Shown one piece after another: positions 5,959-12,600 of a stretch of 17,824 nt of DNA. Source of the stretch: JAICLK01 sp035478715. Lineage in GTDB: Bacteria; Patescibacteriota; Saccharimonadia; Saccharimonadales; UBA4665. Under the pieces are notes generated by a model, which was not told the DNA's origin, searched no databases, and worked only from the letters and a program-made list of their open reading frames with translations. Every line of letters starts with the position of its first letter. Within the stretch, counting starts at the first letter, position 1. The translations under genes and the position numbers were made by a program. The DNA is taken from positions 1 to 17,824 of the forward strand of contig DATIJK010000048.1 of NCBI GenBank assembly GCA_035478715.1, given 5' to 3'.

Positions 5959-6732
5959 ATGGAAGAACAAAATAACCCAAAAAAATTGGAAAATGTTACA
6001 CCAACGGTTGGTGATCAGCAAGTAACCGCCGCAGCTCCAAATCAAGTTATTGCACAGCATAATGATCCGGCTCAGCCCAGCCAACTTCAAACTCCAATGC
6101 CGAAAGAGCACGATATTTCAGGCGGTCCAGAAAAACAACGACCGATTCAAAATAATAAGAAAGTATCTTTTGCAATTATCGTTTTAGTATTATTCATCCT
6201 TGTTCTTGCGGGAATAATCATTTATGTGGCCACTAAAAAAGATACTGTAAATCCGTCGCCGCCTCCCCCAGCTCCCCAGAGTATTCAGCCTGGCGGCTCA
6301 CCGCAATCATCTAATGCTTTCACGAATACCCCGAACGTGAATAGCAGCGCCATTGAAGCGCAAAACGTCAATCGAAAAAACGATGCCGCAGAAATCGACG
6401 CGGCTATGGCTCAGTATTATGCAAACAATGGCGGTGTTTTGCCAACGGCAACAAGGGTGCTATCTGGCAGGCTTCACATCTGTGGTGCAAGTTGCTATGG
6501 AAAAACAAATGTTCCGGTATTGAATCTTGCGTATTACTCTCCGGTTAACGTGAGCATTAATCCATACCAGGCCGGATTAACTGCTCGGGATGCCGAAACG
6601 GTTTATATTGTTACAAACGCTCTATGCGCAAGCCCGACAAGTATCGGACTTCAGGGTAGGTCGAACGATTATGTGATTTTATTTGCACTACAGGAGCCAA
6701 ACGGCGTGCTGCAGCAATGCATCGAAAAATAG
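5959..6732 (+). CDS. Single-TM surface protein with pilin-like extracytoplasmic domain
   Basis: 257 aa. Residues 1-68 are polar and disordered (rich in Pro, Gln, Asn, Ala). A strong TM helix follows at about 69-91 (SFAIIVLVLFILVLAGIIIYVA), then a Pro/Ser/Asn-rich linker, then a folded domain. The start of that domain, NRKNDAAEIDAAMAQYYANNGGVLPTA, resembles the alpha-helix-to-'YY.NNG.LPT' segment of type IV pilin and pseudopilin head domains. Four cysteines (HICGASC, NALCASP, LQQCIEK) could form two disulfides. There is no prepilin cleavage site, and the TM is internal, so it would be an anchored pilin-like protein and not a classical pilin. The start has a weak AGAAG upstream. It stands between terminators. 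Confidence 0.6.
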   Translation: MEEQNNPKKLENVTPTVGDQQVTAAAPNQVIAQHNDPAQPSQLQTPMPKEHDISGGPEKQRPIQNNKKVSFAIIVLVLFILVLAGIIIYVATKKDTVNPSPPPPAPQSIQPGGSPQSSNAFTNTPNVNSSAIEAQNVNRKNDAAEIDAAMAQYYANNGGVLPTATRVLSGRLHICGASCYGKTNVPVLNLAYYSPVNVSINPYQAGLTARDAETVYIVTNALCASPTSIGLQGRSNDYVILFALQEPNGVLQQCIEK

Positions 6733-6784
6733 AAAAACATACAGATTGCTAAAAACCCGAATGATTTTGTCTTATAAATTGTGC

Positions 6785-6809
6785 GCATTATCACATTAAA
6801 AATGCTTTT
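6785..6809 (+). terminator. Weak terminator after the pilin-like gene
   Basis: GCATT (6785-6789) and AATGC (6801-6805) form a short stem followed by TTTTG. The stem is only 5 bp. Confidence 0.3.
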
Positions 6810-6812
6810 GAT

Positions 6813-6842
6813 TTGACCGCTGTATCATCGGTACAGTACGAT
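6813..6842 (+). promoter_or_regulatory. Promoter candidate with dyad in spacer, upstream of the Vgb-like propeller
   Basis: TTGACC (6813-6818), 18-base spacer, TACGAT (6837-6842). The spacer carries the inverted repeat CTGTA-N7-TACAG (6820-6836), placed where a repressor could block polymerase. The leader to GTG 6920 would be about 70 bases. Confidence 0.4.
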
Positions 6843-6919
6843 TAAGCTTAAGTAGACATAAGCAAAATAAATATGTGTATGGCTTAGGTCTTGGGGTTTC
6901 AAATCATAAGGGGGATTAA

Positions 6920-8566
6920 GTGGGCAAATTCAAAAATGTAACGTTGTCTGCCAAGCAGATTAAATCTCGAGCAGCTTTGTTTGGAGCATCTTTCTTAACT
7001 TTGACGATGTTGAGCGGACTCGTTAGTCCACTGGCATCGGCTGCGCCGCCTCCGACTCCTGATCCGTATATTACCGAATACGGCAGCGGGATTTCTTCAG
7101 GGGCAGCACCGTTCGGAGTCGCAGCCGGACCAGACGGTAACGTCTGGTTCACCGAAAATAGCGCATCGGGTAGTACTAACAAGATTGGCAAAATAACTCC
7201 GAGCGGAACGGTAACCGAGTATAACATTACGACTGCAAACGCAGGTGCGCGCGGAATTACGGCCGGGCCCGATGGCAACATTTGGTTTACAGAAGGTAAT
7301 AGGAGCAAAATCGGTAAAATCACCCCAGCTGGCGTAGTTACTGATTACAGTATTCCTACATTAGGATCATCTCCTCGCGGAATTACTGCTGGTCCTGACG
7401 GCAATGTGTGGTTCACCGAAAATAATGGAGGCAAAATCGGCAAAATCACTCCCAGCGGAACATTTACTGAATATAGTGATCCTGGTCTAGACTGCCCATG
7501 GGGCATCACTCTGGGCGGCGATGGCAATCTGTGGTTTTCTGATCAGTGCAACGATCAAGTCGGCAAAATAACTCCAAGCGGAACCATTACTTTGTATCCC
7601 GTCCCTAGCGGAACAACGCGCCCAATCGCGACTGGCCCTGACGGCAATGTCTGGTTTGGCGAGAACGGCGGCGGCTCGTATCTGGGCAAAGTCACCTCGA
7701 ACGGTACTGTAACTGAATACCCCTCGCCATTTACGATCCAGGGAATTACCGCCGGTTCTGACGGCCATATGTGGGTAACAGACAATGACGCGGAATTAGC
7801 AGATTCTACGCTTGACGGTACATTCACCGAGCACTTCCCACCGACTTCGTACCCGAGTCCTTACGGAATCACCGCCGGGCCTGATGGCAACGTCTGGTTC
7901 GCGGAATACAGCAATTCTTCCATTGGCAAATACACGTTTCCGACAACTAGCGTTGAAGACAATGCACCAAACGGCGGCGACGCTAACAATGACGGTGTGA
8001 TGGACAGCACGCAGCCAAACGTAACAAGCGCGGTAAATCCTGTCAGCGGTAAATACACGACACTCGCTACATCTGGGTGTTCGAGCAATGCCAGCATGTC
8101 AGTCGGGGCGGAGTCCGGAAACGCAGTCAGCGACGGCAGCTACAGCTATCCGGACGGCATGATGAGCTTTACGCTTACTTGCACCATTGGAGCGACCGCG
8201 ACCGTCCACATGTACTATTACGGATTGGCGGACAGCTCAAATCTGGTGCTGCGAAAATATGACGCAGCGACCAAAAAATACACGACTGTTTCGGGTGCTA
8301 CATTTGCCAGTAAGACAATCGGCGGACAGCATGTCACGGAAGTAACCTACACGATCAAAGACGGCGGCCCACTCGACCAAGACGGCATGGCAAATGGCGT
8401 GATCGTAGACCCGGCTGGCCCAGCAGTTTCGACTACAGTAGCAGGTGCACCAGACACCGGCTTTGGCTCGCCAAGCGATAGCGGAGTGCTCATATCAGTC
8501 ATGTTCATTGTCGGAGCAATAGTAGTAAACCTCGGCTTGATCGCCCGACAGCGCTCTAGAGTGTAA
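6920..8566 (+). CDS. Sortase-anchored seven-bladed beta-propeller surface protein (Vgb/NHL-like)
   Basis: 548 aa from GTG 6920, with a GGGGG run 5 bases upstream. Signal peptide about 1-41 (LTMLSGLVSPLASAAP). Residues 65-340 hold seven repeats of the form GITAGPDGNVWFTE...KIGKITPSGTVTEY, the signature of the virginiamycin B lyase/NHL-type propeller. Seven copies fit one closed propeller. A DANNDGVMDS calcium-loop-like motif (354-363) opens a C-terminal domain (about 350-505) resembling choice-of-anchor U (SYSYPDGMMSF, RKYDAATKKY, DGGPLDQDGMANGVIVDPAG). Then come the sorting motif PDTGFG (511-516), a TM segment and tail RQRSRV. Family lyases act on streptogramins. A surface-anchored copy more likely binds or recognises something, and enzymatic activity is not claimed. 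It shares its anchor cassette with the next gene. Confidence 0.85.
   Translation: MGKFKNVTLSAKQIKSRAALFGASFLTLTMLSGLVSPLASAAPPPTPDPYITEYGSGISSGAAPFGVAAGPDGNVWFTENSASGSTNKIGKITPSGTVTEYNITTANAGARGITAGPDGNIWFTEGNRSKIGKITPAGVVTDYSIPTLGSSPRGITAGPDGNVWFTENNGGKIGKITPSGTFTEYSDPGLDCPWGITLGGDGNLWFSDQCNDQVGKITPSGTITLYPVPSGTTRPIATGPDGNVWFGENGGGSYLGKVTSNGTVTEYPSPFTIQGITAGSDGHMWVTDNDAELADSTLDGTFTEHFPPTSYPSPYGITAGPDGNVWFAEYSNSSIGKYTFPTTSVEDNAPNGGDANNDGVMDSTQPNVTSAVNPVSGKYTTLATSGCSSNASMSVGAESGNAVSDGSYSYPDGMMSFTLTCTIGATATVHMYYYGLADSSNLVLRKYDAATKKYTTVSGATFASKTIGGQHVTEVTYTIKDGGPLDQDGMANGVIVDPAGPAVSTTVAGAPDTGFGSPSDSGVLISVMFIVGAIVVNLGLIARQRSRV
7112..7939 (+). repeat. Seven coding repeats of the propeller blades
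   Basis: In-frame repeats of about 110-125 bp encode the blades. The blocks encoding AGPDGNVWFTE and GKITPSG are the best conserved. Blade 6 is the most diverged (AGSDGHMWVTD, no GKIT). Confidence 0.8.
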
Positions 8567-8593
8567 TCTACGTCACAAAAATCGTTAGATTTT
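8565..8593 (+). terminator. Terminator between the two propeller genes
   Basis: AATCTACG (8565-8572) pairs with CG-T-TAGATT (8583-8591) with one bulge, followed by TTT. The stem starts within the stop codon of the Vgb-like gene. Confidence 0.5.
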
Positions 8594-8608
8594 AGCACCT
8601 GTTCAAAG

Positions 8609-8634
8609 TTGACATGATACAATACGCTTATAGT
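8609..8634 (+). promoter_or_regulatory. Promoter candidate of the BNR propeller gene
   Basis: A perfect TTGACA (8609-8614) lies upstream of TATAGT (8629-8634). The 14-base spacer is short, and TAGTTA at 8631 with a 16-base spacer is an alternative. The GGGG of the ribosome-binding site (8641-8644) lies close behind. Confidence 0.4.
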
Positions 8635-8651
8635 TAAATTGGGGTAATTTC

Positions 8652-10253
8652 ATGGCGTTAAAACAAAGACTCGGCCGGCTTGTGGCTGTCACTGGTACGT
8701 TTTCATTATTGTTCAATTTTGCAATGACACCGGTGGTCTCAGCCGCTACTGGTTGGAGCCAATTCGTTAAGACTTCCACTAACGCGCAGGATGGCCAGCA
8801 ATGGTACGACACGGCTGCCAGCTTTACCGGGCAATACCAGGCAGTAGTCGCTATCGGCGGCGATATTCTAGAGTCAACTAATTACGGCCAAACATGGACG
8901 AACGTCACTGATGCAACGCCGCTCAGCGGGAAGAGCTGGGAAGGTGTCGGAATGTCCACGGACGGCAAATATCAGGTCGCGGCCGAAAATAGCGGCGATC
9001 TGTATGTATCTTCGAACTTCGGCCAGACCTGGGTCAACAGAACACAAAGCACACCGGCCTCGGGTGGCAGTTTTTATGGTGCCGCAGTCTCCTCGACCGG
9101 CCAGTATATGGCTGCGGTCGCGGGCGGTGGCGATATTTTCGTATCCTCGAATTACGGCCAAACCTGGGTAAATGAAACGACTTCGACGCCGGCAAGCGGT
9201 AAAGTTTGGAATGACGTCACCATGTCGGCAGACGGCAAGCACATGGTCGCGGTGACGGACTCGGATGGCGTTTACACTTCATCAGACTTTGGCCACACTT
9301 GGACGAACCGTGCGCCAAGCGGCCCGCTCAGCAGCGCGTATATGTGGACCGTTACGATGTCTGCGTCAGGCCAGACCGTCTACGCGCCAATTTATGATGG
9401 CGACATATATAAATCAACGAATTACGGCCAGACATGGACTGATATTTCCAACGGCACGCCCGATCTGAGTTCTGCGCAAGTGTACTTTATTTCAACTTCG
9501 GCCGATGGCATGAATGTCGCGTTCGCCGCATATAGTGGCGATGTCTACGTTTCGAATAATGGCGGTCAATCCTGGACGAACATGACGACTGGTACGAGCT
9601 TGTCTAACCAGGGATTTTATCCGCTTGCCATGTCGGGATCCGGTGAGTATATCACCAGCGATATATATCAGGAGGGTATTTACGAAAGCAAGAATACGGC
9701 ATTGGCGGCTAAGGAATCTGCCAACGTTTCAAATGGAGCTAATGGGGCTATGATTACCATATCCACACCAGCCGGTACAACCATCACCTGTAATACTGCA
9801 CAGACCGAAACGGGCCAGGCAGCTCAGGATAGCAACTATTCTTATCCGTTAGGGCTGCTAAAACTTTGCTACAACACGATAAATGGATCGGATAAAGTTT
9901 CCATCACTTTCGTAACAGATTTGAAGACGACGGACGTTACGGCAAGAGATTACAACACTGCCACCGGAAAATGGATAACAATACCCGGCGCGGTTATCAC
10001 GGATACTACGGTGAACGGTCACCACGCTTTGTTATTGACCTACACAATTACAGACAACGGTTCGCTAGATTCAAACCCGGCACTAGGAGTAGTGAGCGAC
10101 CCGGTAGGCCTAGCCCAAACAGCCGGCGCCCCAAACACTGGCTACGGCAAACCAACCTCATCGACACCAATACAAATCTTAGGTGCAAGCTCGCTGGTCA
10201 TCTTTGGCATTGGTGTCACGCAACGAACTCGCAAACAAACCAACCAAAAATAA
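8652..10253 (+). CDS. Sortase-anchored Asp-box (BNR) beta-propeller surface protein
   Basis: 533 aa. Signal peptide about 1-32 (LLFNFAMTPVVSAA). Six Asp-box motifs of the type S-x-N-x-G-Q-T-W start at residues 75, 120, 165, 210, 255 and 301, an almost exact 45-residue period. A weaker unit (IYESKN) follows at about 343. Asp-box propellers include sialidases, Ycf48-like factors and sortilin-type receptors. No sialidase catalytic residues can be assigned, so a binding role is more likely. Residues about 355-490 repeat the choice-of-anchor-U-like domain of the upstream gene (SNYSYPLGLLKL, DYNTATGKWITIPGA, TYTITDNGSLD, VVSDPVG). PNTGYG (494-499), a TM helix and tail TRKQTNQK end the protein. It has its own promoter but is adjacent and co-directional with the Vgb-like gene. 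Confidence 0.85.
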   Translation: MALKQRLGRLVAVTGTFSLLFNFAMTPVVSAATGWSQFVKTSTNAQDGQQWYDTAASFTGQYQAVVAIGGDILESTNYGQTWTNVTDATPLSGKSWEGVGMSTDGKYQVAAENSGDLYVSSNFGQTWVNRTQSTPASGGSFYGAAVSSTGQYMAAVAGGGDIFVSSNYGQTWVNETTSTPASGKVWNDVTMSADGKHMVAVTDSDGVYTSSDFGHTWTNRAPSGPLSSAYMWTVTMSASGQTVYAPIYDGDIYKSTNYGQTWTDISNGTPDLSSAQVYFISTSADGMNVAFAAYSGDVYVSNNGGQSWTNMTTGTSLSNQGFYPLAMSGSGEYITSDIYQEGIYESKNTALAAKESANVSNGANGAMITISTPAGTTITCNTAQTETGQAAQDSNYSYPLGLLKLCYNTINGSDKVSITFVTDLKTTDVTARDYNTATGKWITIPGAVITDTTVNGHHALLLTYTITDNGSLDSNPALGVVSDPVGLAQTAGAPNTGYGKPTSSTPIQILGASSLVIFGIGVTQRTRKQTNQK

Positions 10254-10292
10254 CAGATTAAAAACCAAATACTCGCATTTTCCCCATCTGTT

Positions 10293-10307
10293 GGAGGTCA
10301 GTCCTCC
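10293..10307 (+). repeat. Hairpin GGAGG-TCAGT-CCTCC
   Basis: A perfect 5-bp stem after the BNR propeller gene, not followed by a T-run. It may be a weak terminator or a 3' RNA structure. Confidence 0.3.
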
Positions 10308-10377
10308 TGAATTGCTTAAGATTTCAGGCTTTACTTATCCCGAACTCGTTACAGAAGATTTTGAGTAAGCTAGTTTT

Positions 10378-10386
10378 TGTTATACT
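10378..10386 (+). promoter_or_regulatory. Extended -10 promoter of the GDPD gene, leaderless layout
   Basis: TGT-TATACT, then 7 bases (TACCACG), then ATG 10394. Fixes the start codon 33 bases inside the longest frame. Confidence 0.55.
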
Positions 10387-10393
10387 TACCACG

Positions 10394-11068
10394 ATGAAAC
10401 CACTTGTAATAGCGCATCGAGGTGATACCATAAATTTTCCGGAAAATACGATAGCTGCTTTTAAATCCGCATTTGAGCGTGGCGCAGATGGAGTTGAACT
10501 CGACATTCAATATTTCAGAAGCAAGCTAATAGTTGTGCACAATTATTTATTTGACAAGAATATAAGCTACCCAGAGCTTTCAGAAGTTTTGGAGGCATTT
10601 GTAAGTAAGGGCAGACTTGAGATTGAAATCAAATCACTAGATCTTGAGTTCATGCCGAAACTAAAACAATTGATCAGCAAATATCCAACTGCTGATATAG
10701 AAATAACAACTAGTGTGTGGCCGCTTGTATCTTATTTACGTAAGAATTTCCCGGCAATAAATCTAGGCATTATTTTTCTGGATAAAGAATTTGAAGATTG
10801 GATGACGGAAGATTTTATTTGTACAAAGATACTAAGCATGATGAAACTTATGAATGCCAACGTCGCGCACATTCCGTGGAAAATTTTAGTTGTTAACCCG
10901 ACAATGATTGAGCGACTTCACGATTTAAAAATGAAAATCCATAGCCATATTTTCAAACAAGATATCAACAAAGAAAAAGAAATTTATAAACAGATGGTCG
11001 AGCTTGAAGTCGATCAATGTACTATCGATGATATCGAACTGATTGGATTATTACGAAATCTGAAATAA
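10394..11068 (+). CDS. Glycerophosphodiester phosphodiesterase (GDPD) family protein
   Basis: 224 aa from ATG 10394. The N-terminal GDPD signature is clear: AHRG (His8, Arg9), FPENTIAAFKSAFERGADGVELD (Glu35, Asp37), VVH (His49) and EIEIK (76-80). GDPD enzymes use a TIM barrel to hydrolyse glycerophosphodiesters to glycerol-3-phosphate and an alcohol, usually with a divalent metal. The usual VVHHD/VHD motif reads VVHN here, so Asp is replaced by Asn, and the protein is somewhat short. No signal peptide is present, so it is likely cytoplasmic and could recycle lipid head groups. Activity is probable but not certain given the substitution. It is AT-richer than its neighbours and convergent with the sortase gene. 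Confidence 0.85.
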   Translation: MKPLVIAHRGDTINFPENTIAAFKSAFERGADGVELDIQYFRSKLIVVHNYLFDKNISYPELSEVLEAFVSKGRLEIEIKSLDLEFMPKLKQLISKYPTADIEITTSVWPLVSYLRKNFPAINLGIIFLDKEFEDWMTEDFICTKILSMMKLMNANVAHIPWKILVVNPTMIERLHDLKMKIHSHIFKQDINKEKEIYKQMVELEVDQCTIDDIELIGLLRNLK

Positions 11069-11083
11069 GAGGTTAATCCTCTT
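11067..11083. terminator. Hairpin between convergent GDPD and sortase genes
   Basis: AAGAGG-TTAAT-CCTCTT, a 6-bp stem beginning in the GDPD stop codon. On the minus strand it is followed by ATTTC, on the plus strand by AAAAG. The U-tract is poor in both directions. Confidence 0.4.
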
Positions 11084-11116
11084 AAAAGTCTTAAATGTGT
11101 TGAAATAAGTTAAATA

Positions 11117-11776
11117 TTAAGTAGGTATAGGTTTGGTGAAGATCACCAATCTTTCGCTGAATTCGCTGGTGCCTTTTATTACTTTGCCGGTGCAGGTCAT
11201 TAGGTTCAGGCCTTGGGGGATGCCGTTGTATGTTGCCAGGACTTGCTCCATGTTTACTTGGTTGTATGGATACGTTTTTGTTGTGACTACCTGGTATGCG
11301 AATTTTTTGTCGTCGCCGCGGGTGATGTATACTTTGTCGCCTACTGCCAGTTTTTTAAGGTCATAAAACAGGCCGTTTGCTTCCCACGATGACACGTGGC
11401 CGTAGATGAACATCGCGCCGGGCGCACCTGGTCTGGCGGATTTGTTGTACCAGCCGGCGTCGTAAATGTTGCCCGGTACGGCAATCTGATTATCTTTCAT
11501 CAACCCAAGTTGCATGATCCGGCTTTTGGGTACTTTTATTTCCGGAATCGAAATATATTTCGGGTCGGCGGCCGGCACCGTGTAATTTTCAATTACTTTC
11601 GCGGGTGGTCTTTGGTCGGATGGGGCCGGAGCGGCGTGGGCAGTAGTGGTTACCGGCGGTTTCTGATGGTTCAAGAGCAACACCGCACACAGTGTCCAGC
11701 CGGCGATACCAATTATAATCAGCACTAGCCCAAGATGTTTCTGGGCGAATTTAAACTTTCCAACCTCCACACTCAT
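11117..11776 (-). CDS. Sortase (class F-like), membrane-anchored transpeptidase
   Basis: 219 aa. An N-terminal signal-anchor helix (about 14-35) precedes a Pro-rich linker and the sortase barrel. The catalytic triad is visible: His127 in FIYGHVS, Cys195 in NLMTCTG and Arg209 in FSERLVIF. The ISIPEIKVPKSRI start, GWYNKSARPGAPGAMF segment and compact size fit the class F sortases of Actinobacteria better than class A or B. Sortases cut a sorting signal between Thr and Gly and attach the protein to cell-wall peptide. The nearby propeller proteins with PDTGFG and PNTGYG are the obvious substrates (inference). The start is supported by TGC-TACTAT ending 7 bases upstream. It is divergent from a small membrane-protein gene and convergent with the GDPD gene. 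Confidence 0.9.
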   Translation of the reverse strand: MSVEVGKFKFAQKHLGLVLIIIGIAGWTLCAVLLLNHQKPPVTTTAHAAPAPSDQRPPAKVIENYTVPAADPKYISIPEIKVPKSRIMQLGLMKDNQIAVPGNIYDAGWYNKSARPGAPGAMFIYGHVSSWEANGLFYDLKKLAVGDKVYITRGDDKKFAYQVVTTKTYPYNQVNMEQVLATYNGIPQGLNLMTCTGKVIKGTSEFSERLVIFTKPIPT

Positions 11777-11783
11777 CTAAACC

Positions 11784-11792
11784 ATAGTAGCA
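11784..11792 (-). promoter_or_regulatory. Extended -10 promoter of the sortase gene
   Basis: On the minus strand TGC-TACTAT is followed by 7 bases and ATG 11776, a leaderless layout. It lies back-to-back with the promoter of the 11813 gene. Confidence 0.5.
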
Positions 11793-11796
11793 TTAG

Positions 11797-11805
11797 TGGT
11801 ATAAT
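11797..11805 (+). promoter_or_regulatory. Extended -10 promoter of the 114-aa membrane protein
   Basis: TGG-TATAAT (perfect -10), 7 bases, then ATG 11813. Only 4 bases separate it from the opposite sortase extended -10 element. Confidence 0.6.
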
Positions 11806-11812
11806 TCTGCGC

Positions 11813-12157
11813 ATGCGCGCGCTGCCAAAAAAGCCGGTTAACCAGCTATTGTTATGGTTAGTGCTGCTCACTGCTGGATTTGCAATAAGCTATTTCTACA
11901 TCAGACCGATGCTAAACGGCTGGTATCAAACCACTGCCTTTTCAGACGATGTTCCGTATAACATCCACCGTTTGATAGTCGCAAATATTATATATCTGCC
12001 CGGTTTTATTGTGGCAATACTCGCCCTGGTTTCGGCGATCAAACGAAAAACGTATCTGTGGTCGGTGGTACATGTAATCGGAATTCTCGCGGCACTGTTT
12101 TTGATATATGGTGAGACGCTGCCAATCGTAATAACGCGCCATTTTCTTGAAAATTGA
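11813..12157 (+). CDS. Three-TM protein of unknown function, 114 aa
   Basis: ATG 11813 (MRALPKKPVNQ) is placed by the TATAAT box 7 bases upstream. Hydrophobic segments: LLLWLVLLTAGFAISYFYI, LIVANIIYLPGFIVAILALVSAI and LWSVVHVIGILAALFLIYG. The basic N-terminus suggests an inside orientation. No family is recognised. The YdeI-like gene starts 16 bases after its stop, so the two probably form an operon. Confidence 0.7.
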   Translation: MRALPKKPVNQLLLWLVLLTAGFAISYFYIRPMLNGWYQTTAFSDDVPYNIHRLIVANIIYLPGFIVAILALVSAIKRKTYLWSVVHVIGILAALFLIYGETLPIVITRHFLEN

Positions 12158-12173
12158 GCGGAGAATAATTGCA

Positions 12174-12530
12174 ATGATGTCTGACGCCAAAGAAATTTAC
12201 GTAGTTGACCGGGCTGCCTGGCGCGCGTGGCTTTCAGAAAATCACGATAAAGTTGAATCCGTCTGGCTGATTTTTGACAAGGGCAAGGACCGTACGATTA
12301 CATACGACGAAATCGTGGAAGAAGCCCTGTGTTTCGGCTGGATAGACAGCCGCGGTGGTTCAGTCGACGACACAAAAAGTAAGCTGTATATGGCTAAGCG
12401 CAAACCGAAAAGCAACTGGAGCGAATCAAACAAAATCCGTGTGGAAAACCTCAAAAAGCAAGGATTGATGACGCCAGCCGGCGAAGTAGCGATCAAAATC
12501 GCCAAAACGAATGGTCAATGGGAAAAATAA
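12174..12530 (+). CDS. YdeI/OmpD-associated family protein, short form
   Basis: 118 aa from ATG 12174, with GGAG about 11 bases upstream (ATG 12177 is an alternative). The family's N-terminal core is clear: WRAWLSENHDKVESVWLIFDKG, EALCFGWIDSRGGSVDDTKS, and KRKPKSNWSESNKIRVENLKK with QGLMTPAG after it. Family members usually run to about 190 aa, with a second half (often R/K-rich helices) after the GR/QWE motif. Here the protein stops right after NGQWEK, so the second half is absent. The sequence after the stop shows no continuation in the frames I read, so this looks like a domain-boundary truncation more than a frameshift. The family's function is poorly defined; some members are linked to antimicrobial-peptide tolerance. 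Confidence 0.8.
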   Translation: MMSDAKEIYVVDRAAWRAWLSENHDKVESVWLIFDKGKDRTITYDEIVEEALCFGWIDSRGGSVDDTKSKLYMAKRKPKSNWSESNKIRVENLKKQGLMTPAGEVAIKIAKTNGQWEK

Positions 12531-12550
12531 TCAAAGTCCATATCGAGTCA

Positions 12551-12568
12551 GTGTGAGAAATCTTACAC
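12551..12568 (+). terminator. Hairpin after the YdeI-like gene
   Basis: GTGTGAG-AAAT-CTTACAC, a 7-bp stem with one G-U pair, followed by AT-rich sequence without a strict T-run. Confidence 0.5.
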
Positions 12569-12585
12569 ATTTATAAAATATTTTG

Positions 12586-12591
12586 TATACT
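12586..12591 (+). promoter_or_regulatory. -10 box of the Nudix gene
   Basis: TATACT lies 9 bases before ATG 12601, leaving at most a few leader bases. No ribosome-binding site is present. Confidence 0.45.
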
Positions 12592-12600
12592 TAAACTATA

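Noticed and set aside
6920..8566. Annotation as a streptogramin-degrading lyase (resistance gene)
   Set aside because: Only the propeller repeats match. The protein is surface-anchored, and catalytic residues cannot be assigned, so a resistance role is not supported.
6916..8622. Minus-strand frames across the Vgb-like gene with repeated LPSGPAVIP
   Set aside because: The repetition mirrors the propeller repeats on the coding strand.
7112..9580. Regular repeats that might suggest a CRISPR array
   Set aside because: The repeats are in-frame coding units of 110-135 bp with no short identical repeats and no unique spacers; no cas genes are present.
10183..10368. Plus-strand 61-aa frame ending PPELLKISGFTYPELVTEDFE
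   Set aside because: It overlaps the end of the BNR propeller gene in another frame. The tail looks protein-like, and a gene remnant is possible, but no homology is recognised and there is no start signal.
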